From contig NC_062244.1 in assembly GCF_905475465.1 (NCBI RefSeq), forward strand, positions 6,026,501 through 6,090,500: DNA of 64,000 nucleotides. Reading direction: 5' to 3'. This stretch comes from Pieris napi. Taxonomy: Eukaryota > Arthropoda > Insecta > Lepidoptera > Pieridae. The notes beneath the pieces are model-generated. The model was not told the DNA's origin. It did no database searches and saw only the letters and a program-made list of their open reading frames with translations. Positions 1-10,910 of this stretch are shown in pieces. The position numbers and the translations under genes were made by a program. Numbering within the stretch: position 1 is the stretch's first letter; the number at the start of each line of letters is the position of its first letter.

Positions 1-1347
1 AAGGAAATGTGAAAAGTCCTCATCGATCCGACACGTGCAAAAAAATTTACTCCGGGTCAAAGATCACAAAAATGGGTTTTTCGCGATTTTCAGCAAAATG
101 GTAAGTTTTATCATAAAATTAGTTTAGACAAAAATTGTAGATCAGATAATTATCTATAAAAAATGTCGAAATACTTTTTTTCCTAAGAGCCACCGTTTTT
201 GAGATATCACGATTCAAAAAGTTGAAAGAGTTGTAATCGTCATAATATGTATAAGTACACCACGTATATACATCACTGAAGCCGTAATACAAGCAAAAAT
301 ATCGTTCTAACAACAACAAGAAGTTATCACCAACGGAATTCGCTTTCTTCTCGCTATGTATGGAGCTCCTAAAAAAATTACGTGCTTAGATAAATTCAGA
401 TATGCATGTTTCGTTACAAATACTCGAAATAAAAAACAAGTGCAGTTAGCATGTCTTCCTTCAACCTCAGCGGCTGCTCATCAACATCTTTTTCGGGTAT
501 ATTACCAAGTTCAAGTGTGGCTTGGTAATCAGTTAGACCCAAAAGACTGGGGTTGGAAGTTGGTCGACAATTCATTAGAGCCAGTTCAGACTTTACTTCC
601 ACCTGCACCAGAATAACTACTAAACACCATTTTTTGCAACTGTAAAAAGGGATGTAGTGCTAAATGTGGTTGCAAAAAAGTTGACTATTTTGTTCTGTAG
701 CATGTACTAACTGTCATGCTCCAATGTTGAATTGCCAACAATTGAAGATTCATTTGATGTTGACGAAGAGACATGCGATGTGTCATTATTGGGACAATTT
801 ATTAACACCCAGAATGAAGAAGATAAAGAAGAAGAAGAAGAGGGAGAAGAAGGCGAAGGAAGAGAAGAAGAACAAGAACAAGAGAAAGCATGATGATTTA
901 GATTCAGACGGATAAATTTTCTTATTTTTTGTAATTTACACCCCTTTCATCATTTTCAACCCTTGTCAATATCTACAGTTATTCAATAGTTTCAAATTAA
1001 ACAGAATTATAAAAGATCAGTGGAATAGGCCTACCGGGGAAACCACATTAAAAAAAAGCGCTAAGTACACTACCTCAAAGGTGGCGTGGAAACGTGTGCA
1101 TATTATGACGATTACAACTCTTTCAACTTTTTGAATCGTTATATCTCAAAAACGGTGGCTCTTAGGAAAAAAAGTATTTAGACATTTTTTATAGATAATT
1201 ATCTGATCTACAATTTTTGTCTAAACTAATTTTATGATAAAACTTACAATTTTGCTGAAAATCGCGAAAAACCCATTTTTGTGATCTTGGACCCCGAGTA
1301 AATTTTTTTGCACGTGCCGGATCGATGAGGACTTTTCACATTTCCTT
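1..1347. mobile_element. DNA transposon with 249-bp terminal inverted repeats
   Basis: Bases 1-249 are repeated in inverted orientation at 1099-1347 with few mismatches; the outermost bases read AAGGAAATGTG on the left and CACATTTCCTT on the right. The inside carries a broken reading frame (356-893). The left end coincides with the window edge, so the target duplication cannot be checked and the element could begin a base or more earlier. The long inverted ends around a decayed gene mark an old DNA transposon; I cannot assign the superfamily. Confidence 0.8.
356..893 (+). pseudogene. Broken transposon-borne gene with Cys-rich (CxC-type) segment
   Basis: An 86-codon open stretch (356-616) contains LDPKDWGWKLVDNS and then LLPPAPE, directly followed by a stop. 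The same frame continues past that stop with CNCKKGCSAKCGCKK, a cysteine spacing like the tesmin/TSO1 CXC zinc-binding motif. A further frame change near 720 leads into an acidic Glu-rich tail ending near 893. Proteins with the same order (WGWK segment, PAPE, then Cys-rich end) are, from memory, common as uncharacterised repeat-associated proteins in arthropod genomes. With at least one in-frame stop and two frame changes this copy cannot make a full protein. What the intact protein does is not known to me. Confidence 0.6.
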
Positions 1348-1427
1348 TATAATAGTGTATTGAGCAATCCTACCAATATTCAGCCAAGTGCGAATTATTG
1401 TAACCTTGGATGTCTAAATTGACCGGA

Positions 1428-1570
1428 CTAGCACCTGTCAAAGATCGATGACAATGCAATAATCCGAAAAAAAAAAAATTTTACAACCAGCGAGCAACCC
1501 ATGCTTTTTCACAATAATACCAGTATTTTTTGTTCATTACCATTTTCAGCCTAAATTAGGAATTATTTTT
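1428..1570. repeat. Dispersed repeat shared with 44054-44220
   Basis: The block CACCTGTCAAAGATCGATGA and the following bases through AATAATCCG recur near 44056, and the block around 1531-1565 (CATTACCATTTTCAGCCTAA) recurs near 44178. The two copies keep the same order but differ in the spacer. It looks like an old dispersed element; its family is not recognised. Confidence 0.6.
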
Positions 1571-1795
1571 CACTTTTTAGTTTGATGTGCTTTAAAAGCG
1601 TGTTTTTTAGTTTTTTTCAAACTATTATTTTTTCGTAAGATATCATTAATATGCTAACGAAGTGAATCCTAATATTAAAGAACAAAATTGAGATTGTTAG
1701 TAACGTGTTTGCACCTTAACTGGTGAATCGATTGTATATATTTGAAATGATAGGAACTATACTTATTGTATAAAAACTGAAATAAAATAAAATCA

Positions 1796-1975
1796 GTGGC
1801 GCTATAACCTCTTTAGGTCTAGACCTCAGATTTTTAGTATTATCCTCAAGATGATTTCCTTCACCGTTCGAGCGAAAGTTAAATGCGCACATAGAAAAAA
1901 AGTCCATTGGTGCACAGCCGGGCATCGAAGCTACACCCTCAGAGATGAGAGTCGCACGCTGAAGACACTAGGCCG
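1796..1975 (-). repeat. tRNA-derived SINE, minus strand
   Basis: The reverse complement starts GGCCTAGTGTCTTCAGCGTG, has a B-box-like AGCTTCGATGCCCGGCTGTG, and ends in a CT/TC-rich body. It shares the B-box region (TTCGATGCCCGGCTGTG) with the SINE at 3569, which lies on the other strand. No open frame is present. Confidence 0.65.
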
Positions 1976-3568
1976 ACATTGCTTGCAAAAACTATAATAT
2001 GCAAATAGAAATATATAATCACATTTGACTTTGGATTCTGCTCCAATATGCACCATAGTTAATTGTGGTCATGGCGGGTCTACTGTTAATTAATTGCTAA
2101 TATTATTGGCGTATATTTTGAACTACTATTATATAATAGAATACATAATTCGTATAATATTCAAGTTCAAGGCGTCATAGCGCGCGTTCTGAATAAATAT
2201 CTTTTGTGAGAAAAAGTAGGACGACGAAATCGAAAGTTGTCGATATGTTTTGAACTTTATAATAAAGTTAGTATAAATAACAATATTTATTTCGATTTTT
2301 CCGTAGAAAAATGGTTCTTAGGCAGTTAGTTATACTTAGTTAACAGCGACCTTATTTAGGAAGAAAAATCGTTATAGGAATGAGTAGAACATTATTATTT
2401 AGTCACACTAATATTCTTCATACTAAATATCTTATTATACAATATATATTAAAGGCTAATAATTATTTCTGTAACAATTGCCTCGAAAGTTTGCTCGTGT
2501 TTCTTGTTGAATTAGAGGTGGTTATTGCGGTAATTACAGGAAAATAACTTCTCTCAATTTTTCATAGGTAAATTAATTATGTTCAGTATATATTTTTATA
2601 TCTTTAAGAGTTCACTTTTGAGCTTCGATTATTATTTTCGTAAATGTTTGTACTTAAATACAAATTAAATGCAGCTTTTACAAATTATATACCTGAAATG
2701 TCAGAGAAACATGTAATACAACCAATCTTTCGTCTTTGGGTCACCCGCTAATAAAGGTATATTAAGTCACAAACTCCGCTAGCTCAAGCTTGTTTAAATG
2801 TCGAAGTTAAAATAGAAAAAAACTAACTGCTCTTAAAAGTATATTAAAATTTGAATAACGTTCTAGAATACGGGCCCTTACTATCGGATTTATAACTTGA
2901 CTCGACGTTTAGAATATAGCTTGAATATTTTATTTAATTATATATTCTCATAATATCAATGGGTTGATGCAACAACACAAAATTTTAAAAATTATTTTGA
3001 CACCGATAGAACAGTTGTCCCACAACCTATCATTAACACACGAATATGAATATTAATTTAATCACAGCATACTGATTATGATAACGAGCACTTAAATGTT
3101 ACGATAAATAACGCAATACATTGCGTCAGTGTTACCAGCTATGACTTCACACCGTTTGCCGGTTTTTCGTTATCGGTTTAGGGAACATGAAAGAGGTATT
3201 TAACATGTTCTAAAGGTTTTATCTTTACCGCGATTTACGAAATCGTTTCAGGCCAAAAGTCTTAAGCCTTTAGCGGGAATCCATATATAAACAAGCATTA
3301 ATAATTACTGAAATCATCGTAAGTACATATAATGAGTATTAATAATTACATCATCTGCGTCAATTTGAAAAATTGGTCCTATTGATTCATGTAAGTGAAC
3401 CAACACAAAAATTATACAAGTCGCACCAATATTGCCGCTTAAAATATATAAAGCTTGGCTCGAAAGTTGATTAAATCGACTGTATATATAATAGAATATA
3501 CATACATATATGTATTTAAATTTCGTTTACAACATTGATCGAATTATCCAAATAAATCTTTAGTTATA
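1976..3568. other. AT-rich intergenic sequence, no gene seen
   Basis: No convincing exon, RNA gene or inverted-repeat element was found. A short frame starting at 3141 that ends near a GT was considered and not accepted. Confidence 0.4.
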
Positions 3569-3760
3569 TTTATTGGCTAGTATAGGGGCTTCAGTGTGCG
3601 AACCTCATTCCTGAGGTCGTAGGTTCGATGCCCGGCTGTGCAGCAATGGACTATCTGTTTATGTACTAAACCAGCACGCTTCAGTAACCCAAACAGTTGA
3701 CGGCGTGTGTCAGTCACAGAAGAATGATAACCTACTTGCTTATTAGAAAAAACAAATGAA
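3569..3760 (+). repeat. tRNA-derived SINE, plus strand
   Basis: An A-box-like TGGCTAGTATAGG (3574-3586) is followed 35 bases later by a B box GGTTCGATGCC (3622-3632), the spacing of an internal pol III promoter. The body then reads CAGCAATGGACTATCTG and ends in A-rich sequence near 3760. Confidence 0.75.
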
Positions 3761-4977
3761 TAAGTTTTAGTTAGTAAAGCATCTGCCTAAATAAGGATTG
3801 GCTGTTACGCTGTACACTGAGTGGAGCTTACTTTCAGTTAAGCAACAAAGCTTTTATACAATTCTAGCTTATGTAGGTAATAGGTATTGTGACATAAGCG
3901 GTCGTGCCCACTTTCCACTAGGTCGAGGAAGTTGCTATTCAGTAATGTGATGTAAGTGGGTTCGGGAAATGTCATGAGGATAGATTGAACAGGATTTGAT
4001 TGGAACGAATTTATTTGATATATCTTGAAGCTAATAAATAGTCTTTAGAGTTAAGTCAGTCTTTTTTTAAAAAGCCTATAGGTCTGCGGCGGTGAAGCTG
4101 TCACTCATATAGTATGGGCCCAGCGAAAAGCTATGTTGAGGGCAGCAATTTAAGTCTGCGTTGAACCCATTTTTTATTAAAGTGCTTGTGTTTTTGTGTA
4201 TGCTTTATTCAAATAAATATTCTTTTCTTTTGATGTCATAATGGAAAGAAATATCTCGTTGGCAAACTATTTTAAGCGAGTTTAAAAAAGATGCGTATAT
4301 TTTTCTATAAATGTTGCCATTACCTATACAAACTTTAAATACCGATTTATTTAGCTACAATTAACGTGTTGAGGTCAACATCCGATAGCCGGTGATTGCA
4401 CTTTTATTACTTGTATCGAATACACACGCGATATTGAATTTTTTGTCGAAATGGAATAGAAAAATATATTCAGTTTCGTTTTTCCTTTAGATTGAAACGA
4501 ACATTTGATGATGTAATATCGATAATGACATAATTAATTGACATTTTCTTAAAGGAAACAATTTTGAACAGTGTTTAAATATTACAAAACTATATAATTC
4601 GCGTTTTAAAATATTATATTATTAATATATTACATGCAAGATAAGATGGTCAAATAACTAAAAGAAAACACTAGATGATTACTGGTAATATCGATACTAT
4701 GAGTGCCTCCAGACGAGGCCTACAACCTACTTACCGTTCAACGACCGCTGTGGCGCAAGAACGGGCAAGTAGGCCGGCGCGCGCGCACCTTGTCTTAACC
4801 GTTACTTATCCCGTCTAAATAGAACCTTTTATTTTAAAATGATGCTGTTATGTTATACAAACATACTCGTATATTAAAAAAAAACATATGAATATTAGAA
4901 TAATAATCTTGAATGAAACCTAAAACTTTTCTGTGTTTGTATTTGTAGTGTTGTTTGTTATAATTTAATCAAAAAAA
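3761..4977. other. Intergenic, no gene seen; GC-rich island at 4710-4800
   Basis: Mostly AT-rich with no supported exon. Positions 4710-4800 are clearly richer in GC, with a GCGCGCGCGC run, and on the minus strand they end in a donor-like GGTAAGTAG at about 4726-4734. That could be a 5' untranslated exon of a minus-strand gene or part of a repeat; neither is shown. Confidence 0.3.
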
Positions 4978-5314
4978 AGGGTGCGTGTACATACTTATGT
5001 ACGCGCGTAAGAAGTTATACTTCATTATTAAAAATAGTTTTTGATTGCATGCAAATAATTAATTACAATTAAATAATCAAAGACTGGAAAACGAGTCATT
5101 ATAGTCAATAAAGTTCAGTTTACATTTGAAAAATTAAATAAATAAATATTTATTATTATTCTTTTACATTAAGTGTAACATAAATTCTATTATTATTCGA
5201 ATGTTGTTTTTAAATTATGTCCAATGCCGTAGCATCTTCCGTGGGCAACTTCATTCTGTTAATTTTGTGTCACGGTGCATTTTTCATAACGCGCCTAAAG
5301 AAGTATAACTTCAA
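4978..5314. mobile_element. Inverted-end element with palindromic termini (copy 1)
   Basis: The left end has GCGCGTAAGAAGTTATACTT and the right end GCGCCTAAAGAAGTATAACT, so each end contains the palindrome-like GAAGTTATACTTC. The inner 300 bases match 45109-45475 in reverse orientation, including the run CCGTAGCATCTTCCGTGGGC. No coding frame; a non-autonomous element. Confidence 0.7.
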
Positions 5315-5544
5315 AAATCGTTTTCAACGGGTGATAGTTTATTTATATCTATCTAGCTTCATGTCGCATAGCGCCATCTATGAAGACGAATAGTAATTAA
5401 AGCTTTTCGACATCAAAATTCATAAATTGTTAATGGTCTGATTGTTATGCCGAAAGTCGTTAGATAACACCCAATTTTTTTTTAAATAATCTAAATAATT
5501 ATGCGGGTTAAGCGGATTTTGATACTTTCTCCTCACATTTTCAG

Positions 5545-8208
5545 CTGCGGAAGTATTGTCTACTCAACGCTCGCTTGCCAAATGTCGACCGTTGCATGCA
5601 GCTACCCTCGAATCGCGGAATAAGGCAAAAAAATGTGCAGAGTTCCTTCAACCATACAGGTGAGTCATCTGTTTTTTTAACCATTTTTTTATAAAAAAAA
5701 TACATGGGTTTACATTACCGTTACCTTTCCGATATAAAAATCGTTGGACCGTGTTGCCTTGTAGAAAATGTATACATACTTAAGTTTAATTTTATTGGGG
5801 ACATTTTGACAAATTTTGGGGCTAATTTTCAGGTGAATAAAGTACCTTAGCTTTTATTGTATTATAATTGTTTAATTAAATTTTTTGAGGTATAATATTG
5901 TGTAATTGTAGTTTTTATATGCCTACAACTTTTGTTTTCAATGTGATATATTTTTAAGGAAAATGTAATAACGGCTGGCGGTTGTTGCATGGTCAAATAA
6001 TTAAAACACTTTGTTCGAAGCTGTCTTATTGTCACTACACTCTTCCATTGTACTTGTTTTTCGTGAAAAATTGGAAAACACAATTAAAGTTATCTTTGGA
6101 CAACATATTGACAGTTTTGAAGAGTTTTGACGCTAGCTGCTAGATGGCAAAAAGTGGAACTAAATTTTAATTAACAGACTAGGCAAGTTATGAAACGCCA
6201 TCGATCCAAGTCATTGCCTAGCTCTTTGGTTAACTGGCTGAACACCTTTCAGGCCGCAAGTTAAACGGCTAGGCAGTTAATTGAACGGCTAATTAAGCTA
6301 GTTGGCTGCGATATATATAAAACTAAAGAGGTTTTTTATTTCAACCAAAACTGTCATTGTAGATTTCTCTAAGATATAATTCTATAATTATTATTAAAAT
6401 GATAAGCATCGTCTTAAATACAAGTTATTGCTTATTTAATCTTTAAATTACAGACAGCGACCAGAAACGTGTACTGCGCTTGCCAGGCGACTGGTCTCTG
6501 GCGCTTTGGGTGTGCGATTGAGCACCGCAAGACAGGAAAGAGATGAAGAAAGACGCCTTATTACTATTGCTAGAGGTATTTCTATTTATTTATTTTAATG
6601 GAGGGAATTAGACAAGTATAGTCGTATTTTTAATTAGACGAAGCCAACTGACAGTAGCTAATGTCACTTTGTAAAATAATGTTGCCATATTTAAAGTAAT
6701 AGTGATGCGTTCAGTTCTTGTTCAATCACATGAATGAACAATGAGTGTGAATAGTCAATCATTTCAAACAATAAAAGAACATTATTTCTATTTCAAAATT
6801 GTATAAAAGTGCTCTGATATAAGTTAGGTACTAGTACTATGTAACTACAATCAGTTTTTTGACGTCTTATTACAAAGCGCGGCGCGGTGACTAGTGCCAT
6901 CACCCATCATTAATTCAGGGGGTTTTTACTTTGTCACAACACTATTTTTATTTCATTAAAAACTGACAACACCGTAAACGTCAGTTGACGTCTAATTAAA
7001 AATTCGACTATAGTGGAGGTCATAACTGTTGGAGGTGCATTTCGTCATGATCGTAGAACAATGTCGGATTTGAAAAAATCTAAATCCCACTTTTTATCAA
7101 ATTTGGATGCTACATTGACTAAATATTACGGCTACAATAAAAAAAATCCATGTGTTTTTAATTTCAAAGTAGTCAGTCGGTAAAGTGACGAATTTCATAG
7201 AAACATGTGATTTTTTTGAAAACTGTGTAATTTAATGTTATTATTTTGTACAAACCCTTTTGTTTGCTTATATGCCAATTTTCATAATAACAATATGAAT
7301 TAAAATAGTTATTACTAAAACTAACATGATAATATAATTTTGGAATGGCTGCCCTGTAAAGTTTACTATTTGTCAGATCCGTCACTATTCTACGACTATG
7401 ACGATTTAACCTAACATGTAAGGTTCATTGGTTCCTGGTTGAGTTCACATGTGACTAGTTTTTATTGTAGGATAATTAAAAAGCCTTTTATTCGATGATG
7501 AAATCGGGTTGGGTAGGTTAGAAAAGTCAAAAGGAATAAACTCTTAGTATCCTCAAAGGATACCCTAAATATCCAGAACTATTATCAGCAGTTTTAGAAA
7601 AGGTTTTCTAAATACTGGGATAATGATGATATTCATATGGAAATCAGAAACATTTAAGATTTGCTGAAAACATTGGTCTGTTTGCCAAAAACCTATAAAA
7701 TCTAGAACGCTCCCTTAGGTCAAATACCAAATGACCCTTACGGAAGCCTGCTGCTCCTCATGCTGATTTTCGTCAGTTCAGTTAGTTTCCAATCATTAAA
7801 TTAAATTTTTAATCCTTGTATTTTGATTGTTTGTAGTATCGCATTTCTTATAACTGTAAGGTAGTAATAATTATGAAGAAATAAATAAATTTTGATATTA
7901 TGATTTATTCTACGTATTTAATGAAAGTTAGTACAGCGACATCTATGTAAATGTCTGTGTTGTATTTTAAGAATAGTAAGCTTTTATCAAACACAGTCGT
8001 GGATCGTGAAACGGCGTACGTGTAACATTTAACCTCGAGGTGTTGATTGTTTATTTAGACCCACAATGAGTAAAAAAAGAATTACGAAAATAATTTTATT
8101 GAATTGCCCTTTCAAACTTTTTCAGAGAAGAAACGCAAAGCGGCCCTTCATAAAGAGGAAGCTTGGGATGGCTCGCTTGAAAATTCGTTGCAGACGTTAG
8201 ACACCTGA
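5545..8208 (+). CDS. R3HCC1/R3HCC1L-like protein, C-terminal exons (5' part missing)
   Basis: Three exons with matching phases read join(5545..5659, 6454..6575, 8126..8208): acceptor TTTTCAG then donor CAGGTGAGT, acceptor TTACAG then donor GAGGTATTT, acceptor TTTTTCAG then stop TGA at 8206-8208. The joined frame gives about 106 residues, with SRNKAKKCAEFLQPY, RPETCTALARRLVSGALGVR and a charged coiled coil ending EEAWDGS. The run RPxTxxALARRLVxGALGVR plus an Arg/Glu helix and a final W-(D/E)-G is what I recall at the C-terminus of R3HCC1L and R3HCC1, vertebrate R3H and coiled-coil proteins of unclear function. The exon at 5545 starts in mid-codon, so at least one upstream exon is missing; the R3H and RRM-like parts must lie upstream. 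The second intron has no recognisable gene; the first holds an inverted-repeat element at 5990-6318. The exons are confident, the name less so. Confidence 0.6.
5990..6318 (-). mobile_element. Partial copy of the 54888-55417 transposon family
   Basis: The right end AATTAAGCTAGTTGGCTGCG and the inner runs CAGGCCGCAAGTTAAACGG and CACTACACTCTTCCATTGTA match 54888-55417 in reverse order. The other terminal repeat was not found, so the copy is truncated. It lies in the first intron of the R3HCC1L-like gene. Confidence 0.7.
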
Positions 8209-8282
8209 CCAAAATATATTGGGTAATGCATAACAAAAAAAATATCGGTTGTCTGTAAAGTCGGTTTACTGACGGTAGTTGA

Positions 8283-8600
8283 ACGTGACAACGTCATAAG
8301 AAAATACAGATGGAATGGTTGCATCCTTCAAAAGAAAATTTTAATTTTATTTGTTTGATATATATTTTGTATGGATATAGAGAAGGAAGTAAATGGAAAT
8401 CACAATTGAATTGATCAAGTTACATTTATTTGTACGCATAAATACAATTATGTCAATTTTTGTGTGCAAGCGAGAGCGCGGAACGAGTGCTCTCGCTTGC
8501 ACTTCAAGCCTTAAATGGAACGCCTCAGAGGTAACGCCGCATGAGTCATGTTATTTCTTGCGTGCAGCCGGCTCCATCGAATTATAAGACGTTGTCACGT
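8283..8600. mobile_element. MITE with ACGTGACAACGTC ends
   Basis: ACGTGACAACGTCATAAG at 8283-8300 is matched in inverted form by TTATAAGACGTTGTCACGT ending at 8600. The inside has a near palindrome, GCAAGCGAGAGCGC...GAGTGCTCTCGCTTGC, at about 8466-8500. The ends match those of 58273-58602 except for a CAA/TAA change, so both belong to one terminal-repeat family. Confidence 0.75.
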
Positions 8601-8828
8601 CAAAAAAATTAAACTAATATTTTAAAGGGGTAAACTTTGTCAAGTAGTCGGTGATAATTTCTGGATCTACTGAACACAAATTTTAAAATTATTTTACGAG
8701 CTATTATTTGTGAGTGTCATATAACCCGAAGAATATATATATATATAAACTTCGACTTTTACGGTCGAACGAAAATGTTTCTTACGAATGCTGCCTTAAC
8801 GATGACAGCATATTATGTCTAACTTTTA

Positions 8829-9157
8829 TGTAATATATAAAATTCTCGTGTTACAATGTTCGTTCCCATACTCGGCGCGACCGATTCTTATAATTTTTTA
8901 TGCATATTCAGTAAATCTGAGAATCGGCTACCATCTATCTTTCAAACCCCTTGTTTTCAAACCCAAACCCAGTGATAAAATGTCAAACCCAATTTTTTTT
9001 TATGATACAGCATACAAAAATACAAACAACCCCTAATTTTCACACCTCTACTATCAACCCCTATTTTTTATTATAGTAGATAGTTATTTTATTGAACTAA
9101 AAAAATGTTTCCTAGAAATAATATACATGGAAAAACAACGTTTGCCGGGTCAGCTAG
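8829..9157 (+). mobile_element. Helitron-like non-autonomous element, family 1
   Basis: Starts TGTAATATATAAAATTC (first dinucleotide mutated from TC) after an A, and ends GGTCAGCTAG just before a T. A hairpin-forming CAACGTTTGCCG lies about 10 bases from the end. This agrees with Helitron rules: 5' TC, 3' hairpin then CTRR, insertion between A and T. Related copies are at 35704, 37985 and 59300. Confidence 0.65.
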
Positions 9158-9316
9158 TATAATATAAAAACGAGTGTGCCGTGTCTATCTATCTGTCAGA
9201 AACCACTGCATGCGTTATTGCGTTATCACCAATATCTAGAATGATTCACGAAAATGGTTTAGATTAAATTTTTCAATATTTACTGGTCCCGGTTGCCCGT
9301 GCCAGCGGGTCCCTAG
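9158..9316 (+). mobile_element. Helitron-like element, family 2 (degenerate)
   Basis: Begins immediately after the CTAG of the previous element and ends GCGGGTCCCTAG before a T. The stem CCCG...CGGG lies just upstream of the end. Its body resembles the family at 36514 only weakly, so the limits are approximate. Confidence 0.4.
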
Positions 9317-9543
9317 TTTATGATAAATAAGGATGGAAGATAAGTTACTACCGTACTCGTACTGCGGGTACAACGCAGGTGATTTTTTTTTGTTTTTAAA
9401 AAAAGAACTCTAAACGTAAACGACAACATTTAATTTTAAATTTTATTTTATCAAATAAGAAATTTATTTAAAAGTTAAATTTTATTATTATAAACTATAC
9501 TACTAACTATAAAATATAATAACTAAAGCTTTTTTTATTTTAG

Positions 9544-9600
9544 GTCAAGCAAGAACACCACGCCCACTCGGACATAGTTAAATAAAGTTATTTTTATAAA
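9544..9600 (+). other. Candidate terminal exon with poly(A) signal
   Basis: A strong acceptor (T-rich tract, TTTTAG) at 9543 is followed by 36 bases, a stop at 9579-9581 and an AATAAA at 9581-9586 that overlaps it. Exon 2 of the R3HCC1L-like gene ends in phase 1; joined to 9544 it would give GQARTPRPLGHS and then the stop. Alternatively a donor-like GGTAATG just after the exon-3 stop (about 8221) would make 9544 an untranslated last exon. Which of the two is used, if either, cannot be told here. Confidence 0.4.
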
Positions 9601-10160
9601 CAATGCATAGTTGCGGGGTTTTGATCGCCGGCTTAGTTATAATTAGTTGAATTTTATTGTCTTCAAGGGGGCGACTGCAAGCCATTAACTGAATGTTAGA
9701 TTTAAGCAAGTTTTAAATGTTATCTTACATAAATTAAATATAAAAAAAACCTTGGAATTATTCACTTAAATTATAGACTTTTTATGCCATTAAACTCTGA
9801 TTATTCGTTGACCTAAATGTTTGCTATTTCATGAATTAATCAATTTTACGATCTGGCCACGACAAGAAACAAAAATGCGCTTTCAAAAGTGTCAATCGTC
9901 CTATTAACCTCTTATTACATGAATTTGGTTCAAAGTATATGAAAATGATAGCATTATGAACGGGCTGAAGTTTATCATTTGCTTCTTAAGTGGTGCCCCC
10001 TTTGCGTTTGTATAAGCCTGATTAGTTTAATGCATATAAATCTCAAATGTTTTGCTTGTGTATGCTATTTTAGTATTTGTTATCACAATTTGATATTAAA
10101 CTTTTAAGTTGCGCTCAAATATTGAGATTGCTTTATATTATACAGATTTCTTATTTCTTA

Positions 10161-10426
10161 GTTCAAGTATTACGTAACGCAATTTTTGGAGATTATTGAC
10201 CCCCCCCTCTCCCATGAACTCGCCGTAACGCTTTTCAGTACCCAAGTACAGTACTGTATCCAAGTCTAGTAAACGTTTCGTGACCACCTAGTGACTCTTT
10301 AGTTACTATTATGTGGTGTAAGTAGAAAATAATAACAATAACGCGTCATTCAATCCCCGCCCCGCATCGTAACGTTTTACAAAAGGACCCCCCCCCCTCC
10401 TAAAATTCGTTACGTAATACTTGAAC
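10161..10426. mobile_element. MITE with GTTCAAGTATTACGTAACG ends (copy 1)
   Basis: The left end GTTCAAGTATTACGTAACG (10161) is answered by CGTTACGTAATACTTGAAC ending at 10426. Inside are two runs of C and the block CCCCGCCCCGCATCGTAACG. The same ends occur at 41151-41253 and the right half at 56938-57023. Confidence 0.8.
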
Positions 10427-10752
10427 GCTCCCTTACGAAAAAACGAATTGCGCAAGAAAAGTCGATATATTTGTTAAGACTCCGCGCTCCGTGGGCATAT
10501 TTGGATCTAAATAAAAGCATCAATGGTATAGAATACTTGTTAACTAAACAAATTGTGTAGAGGTCGATGTGTTTATCCTAAGGCCTTAGCAAAATTATTA
10601 TTGGACACGCTTTAGTATGAAGATCTAAATTTACTCCATCGAGTATGACGTCCAAATCTACTCGACTATTTGAATACTTGTGTGTGATATGTAGCAAAAT
10701 ATGACAATTATTGAAAATTATGTATTATTAATCATTTTACAGTATTTACTGG

Positions 10753-10910
10753 TTATAAGTCGCATCGTGCTTTAGAAAGAGATACTCGCTTTGTAGAGCG
10801 TCATCTCTGTCACACGAAACACTAACAGAAATCTATTAGGAGATAGAGAAGGCGCTATACGAAGCCGAAGCTAGCTGAGTATCTCTTTCTAAAGAACGAT
10901 GCGACTTATA
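10753..10910. mobile_element. Short snap-back MITE
   Basis: TTATAAGTCGCATCGTGCTT at 10753 and the bases through GATACTC are repeated inverted at 10873-10910 with one mismatch in about 35. The loop is about 85 bases. A single-stranded copy would fold into one long hairpin. Confidence 0.75.

Noticed and set aside
3141..3196. Short frame MTSHRLPVFRYRF with a donor-like end, in phase with the exon at 5545
   Set aside because: The phase match has a one in three chance. The residues do not resemble what should precede the R3HCC1L-like exon, and no promoter is near.
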